Positions 62,933-64,000 of a stretch of 64,000 bases of DNA are shown here, in pieces; position 1 is the first letter of the stretch, and every line of letters begins with the position of its first letter. Both the position numbers and the translations under genes were made by a program. The stretch lies in the NCBI RefSeq assembly GCF_003287735.1, contig NZ_NSCM01000022.1, positions 1 to 64,000 of the forward strand. Direction: 5' to 3'. Origin of the DNA: Photorhabdus bodei (lineage in GTDB: Bacteria > Pseudomonadota > Gammaproteobacteria > Enterobacterales > Enterobacteriaceae). The notes beneath the pieces were generated by a model, which ran no database searches, was not told the DNA's origin, and was given only the letters and a program-made list of their open reading frames with translations.

Positions 62933-63059
62933 TATACCCAATGGATTTCAAGATGCATCGCGACGGCAAGGGAGTGAATCCCCGGGAGCATAGATAACTA
63001 TGTGACCGGGGTGAGCGAGTGCAGCCAACAAAGAGGCAACTTGAAAGATGACGGGTATA
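62933..63059. repeat. ERIC element, full length (tandem, first)
   Basis: 127-bp ERIC joined head-to-tail with the next copy; the two share a TA dinucleotide. Confidence 0.95.
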
Positions 63060-63184
63060 TACCCAATGGATTTCAAGATGGATCGCGACGGCAAGAGAGT
63101 GAATCCCCGGGAGCATAGCAAACTATGTGACCGGGTTGCGCAAGTGCAGCCAACAAAGAGGCAACTTGAAAGATGACGGGTATA
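63058..63184. repeat. ERIC element, full length (tandem, second)
   Basis: 127-bp ERIC with more substitutions than the first (gatggatcgcg, gggttgcgcaagtg), so the two were not produced by a recent duplication. Confidence 0.93.
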
Positions 63185-63227
63185 TATCCTATATTAACGC
63201 GATGCTCGACTTTAACGCCCTATAACA

Positions 63228-63503
63228 TTAGCTTGTTGAAGCCAGTCGCGTTGTTTTTTTACCTTGTTTAAAATTAGCAAAAATGCCTAATGTGTGAGAA
63301 AGCACCTTTCTGGCAATTCGATTGCTCACATGCCACAGATCCCGCGCCCAGCACTTCTCGATAGTCAATTGCCCGGCGAGTTGACCAATGACCGTTTCAA
63401 TTAAACGTCGTTTGGCGTTAATGCGCTTTCTCGTTTCTCTGGGGATGGGATCATCCATATTGGCACGTACCGGGGTAATCATTTCAATACCCTCTTTTTT
63501 CAT
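63228..63503 (-). pseudogene. IS982-family transposase, C-terminal fragment
   Basis: A 91-codon frame that reads like the end of an IS982-type transposase: KRINAKRRLIETVIGQLAGQ with the catalytic Glu in RLIETV, then IEKCWARDLWHVSNRIARKV and LSHTLGIFANF. Full transposases of this family are about 290 aa, so two thirds are missing upstream (minus strand), where only AT-rich DNA remains. Confidence 0.8.
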
Positions 63504-63639
63504 TTTATATTATATATAAATATTTCCATATAAACTTATATTTTGTGACAATGATCAATGAAACAAAAACAACAATAAATTAACATATAATTAACGTCAA
63601 TGACGTTATTAAAATAAGTTACCTATTACATTTAAGCCG

Positions 63640-63748
63640 TATATACCGAATGAACTTCAAGATGCTTGAGTCGTCAGACATAAAAACATTTAAATTCAAC
63701 AACATAATCGTTTTTCAAACATGCACTTTGAAGTATCTTGAGTATATA
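63640..63748. repeat. second dispersed repeat family, copy 2 (about 109 bp)
   Basis: Inverted, nearly identical copy of the element at 10096-10204, from tataccgaatgaacttcaag to cttgagtatata. It lies 33 bp before the peptide gene at 63782. Confidence 0.85.
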
Positions 63749-63781
63749 ATAAAAATAAATATAACTTAAATGAGGTGTACT

Positions 63782-63958
63782 ATGAAATCCCAAAATCGTA
63801 TTGATGAAATTACTCTTTCAGATATTACTCCATTAACTAAAAACGTTAAATATGCTCAGCAGGTACATGAAGAATACAACGCAATAGAAGAATTATCACT
63901 TTTGGATATTGCTCCATTAACTAAAAACGTGAAGTACGCTCAACAAATCCCTACCTGA
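63782..63958 (+). CDS. 58-aa peptide with duplicated PLTKNVKYAQQ motif, possible RiPP precursor
   Basis: A small peptide starting at ATG 63782 with GAGGTG at 63772-63777. It contains two similar units: residues 7-28 (IDEITLSDITPLTKNVKYAQ plus QV) and 35-56 (IEELSLLDIAPLTKNVKYAQ plus QI), the motif PLTKNVKYAQQ being identical in both. An acidic, Leu/Ile-rich stretch before a repeated short motif is the layout of multi-core RiPP precursors. No Cys is present. I do not recognise the family, and any maturation genes would lie past the end of the window. Confidence 0.65.
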   Translation: MKSQNRIDEITLSDITPLTKNVKYAQQVHEEYNAIEELSLLDIAPLTKNVKYAQQIPT

Positions 63959-64000
63959 TTACCATCGAATCTCAGCTAGCTTGAGTAAATACTCAGGTAT

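Overview
The window reads as chromosome of a Photorhabdus species (Morganellaceae, the luminous nematode symbionts). Three things point there: a complete luxCDABE operon with Photorhabdus-type proteins, many 127-bp ERIC elements (11 full, 3 partial), and an enterobacterial core gene order. I assign the genus from gene content and recognised proteins; no database search was run.

Layout. 1-3.6 kb: a cyclase-family hydrolase and argS. 3.7-9.1 kb: a compact leftward operon with an AurF-like diiron N-oxygenase, a 62-aa unknown protein and a 1424-aa NRPS that looks glycine-activating and ends in a heterocyclization domain. 10.5-15.7 kb: murJ, a lipoprotein, a DUF29 gene, a type I-F CRISPR array (14 repeats, 13 spacers, no cas genes here) and rimJ. 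A decayed second CRISPR array with its leader sits just upstream of murJ. 16-19.4 kb: mdtH, yceB, ycdY and ghrA. 19.7-20.6 kb: tRNA-Ser(GGA) followed by 172-bp repeats that each carry the tRNA 3' end, then a lone HigA-type antitoxin. 20.9-26.5 kb: luxCDABE. 27.3-30 kb: a NodU/CmcH-type carbamoyltransferase and a short-chain dehydrogenase cut by an ERIC. 30.7-40.6 kb: the conserved block dauA, kdsA, sirB1, prmC, prfA, hemA, lolB, ispE, prs, ychH.

41-60.7 kb is an accessory island placed between ychH and pth, which are neighbours in E. coli. All of its genes read leftward: an orphan phage tail fibre, a 2.2k-residue inverse autotransporter of the intimin/invasin type with 11 nearly identical 112-aa Big-1 repeats, four tandem paralogues of an unrecognised ~500-aa beta-rich protein (plus a decayed fifth), and three Ig-like/Big-1 proteins without signal peptides. 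Short remnants between the paralogues show that a larger unit was amplified and then decayed. A pentanucleotide repeat lies just upstream of the first Ig-like gene. 61-64 kb: pth, ychF, two tandem ERICs, an IS982-type transposase fragment, and a 58-aa peptide gene with an internally repeated motif that may be a RiPP precursor; the window ends just after it.

How the parts may work together. The core genes serve translation (argS, prfA, prmC, pth, tRNA-Ser), envelope building (murJ, kdsA, lolB, ispE) and haem or nucleotide supply (hemA, prs). The accessory parts are what one expects of an insect pathogen and symbiont: light production, a small specialised-metabolite pathway, a surface adhesin locus and phage defence. 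The least described items are the NRPS/N-oxygenase operon, the invasin-linked paralogue array, the relic CRISPR at murJ and the repeated-motif peptide.
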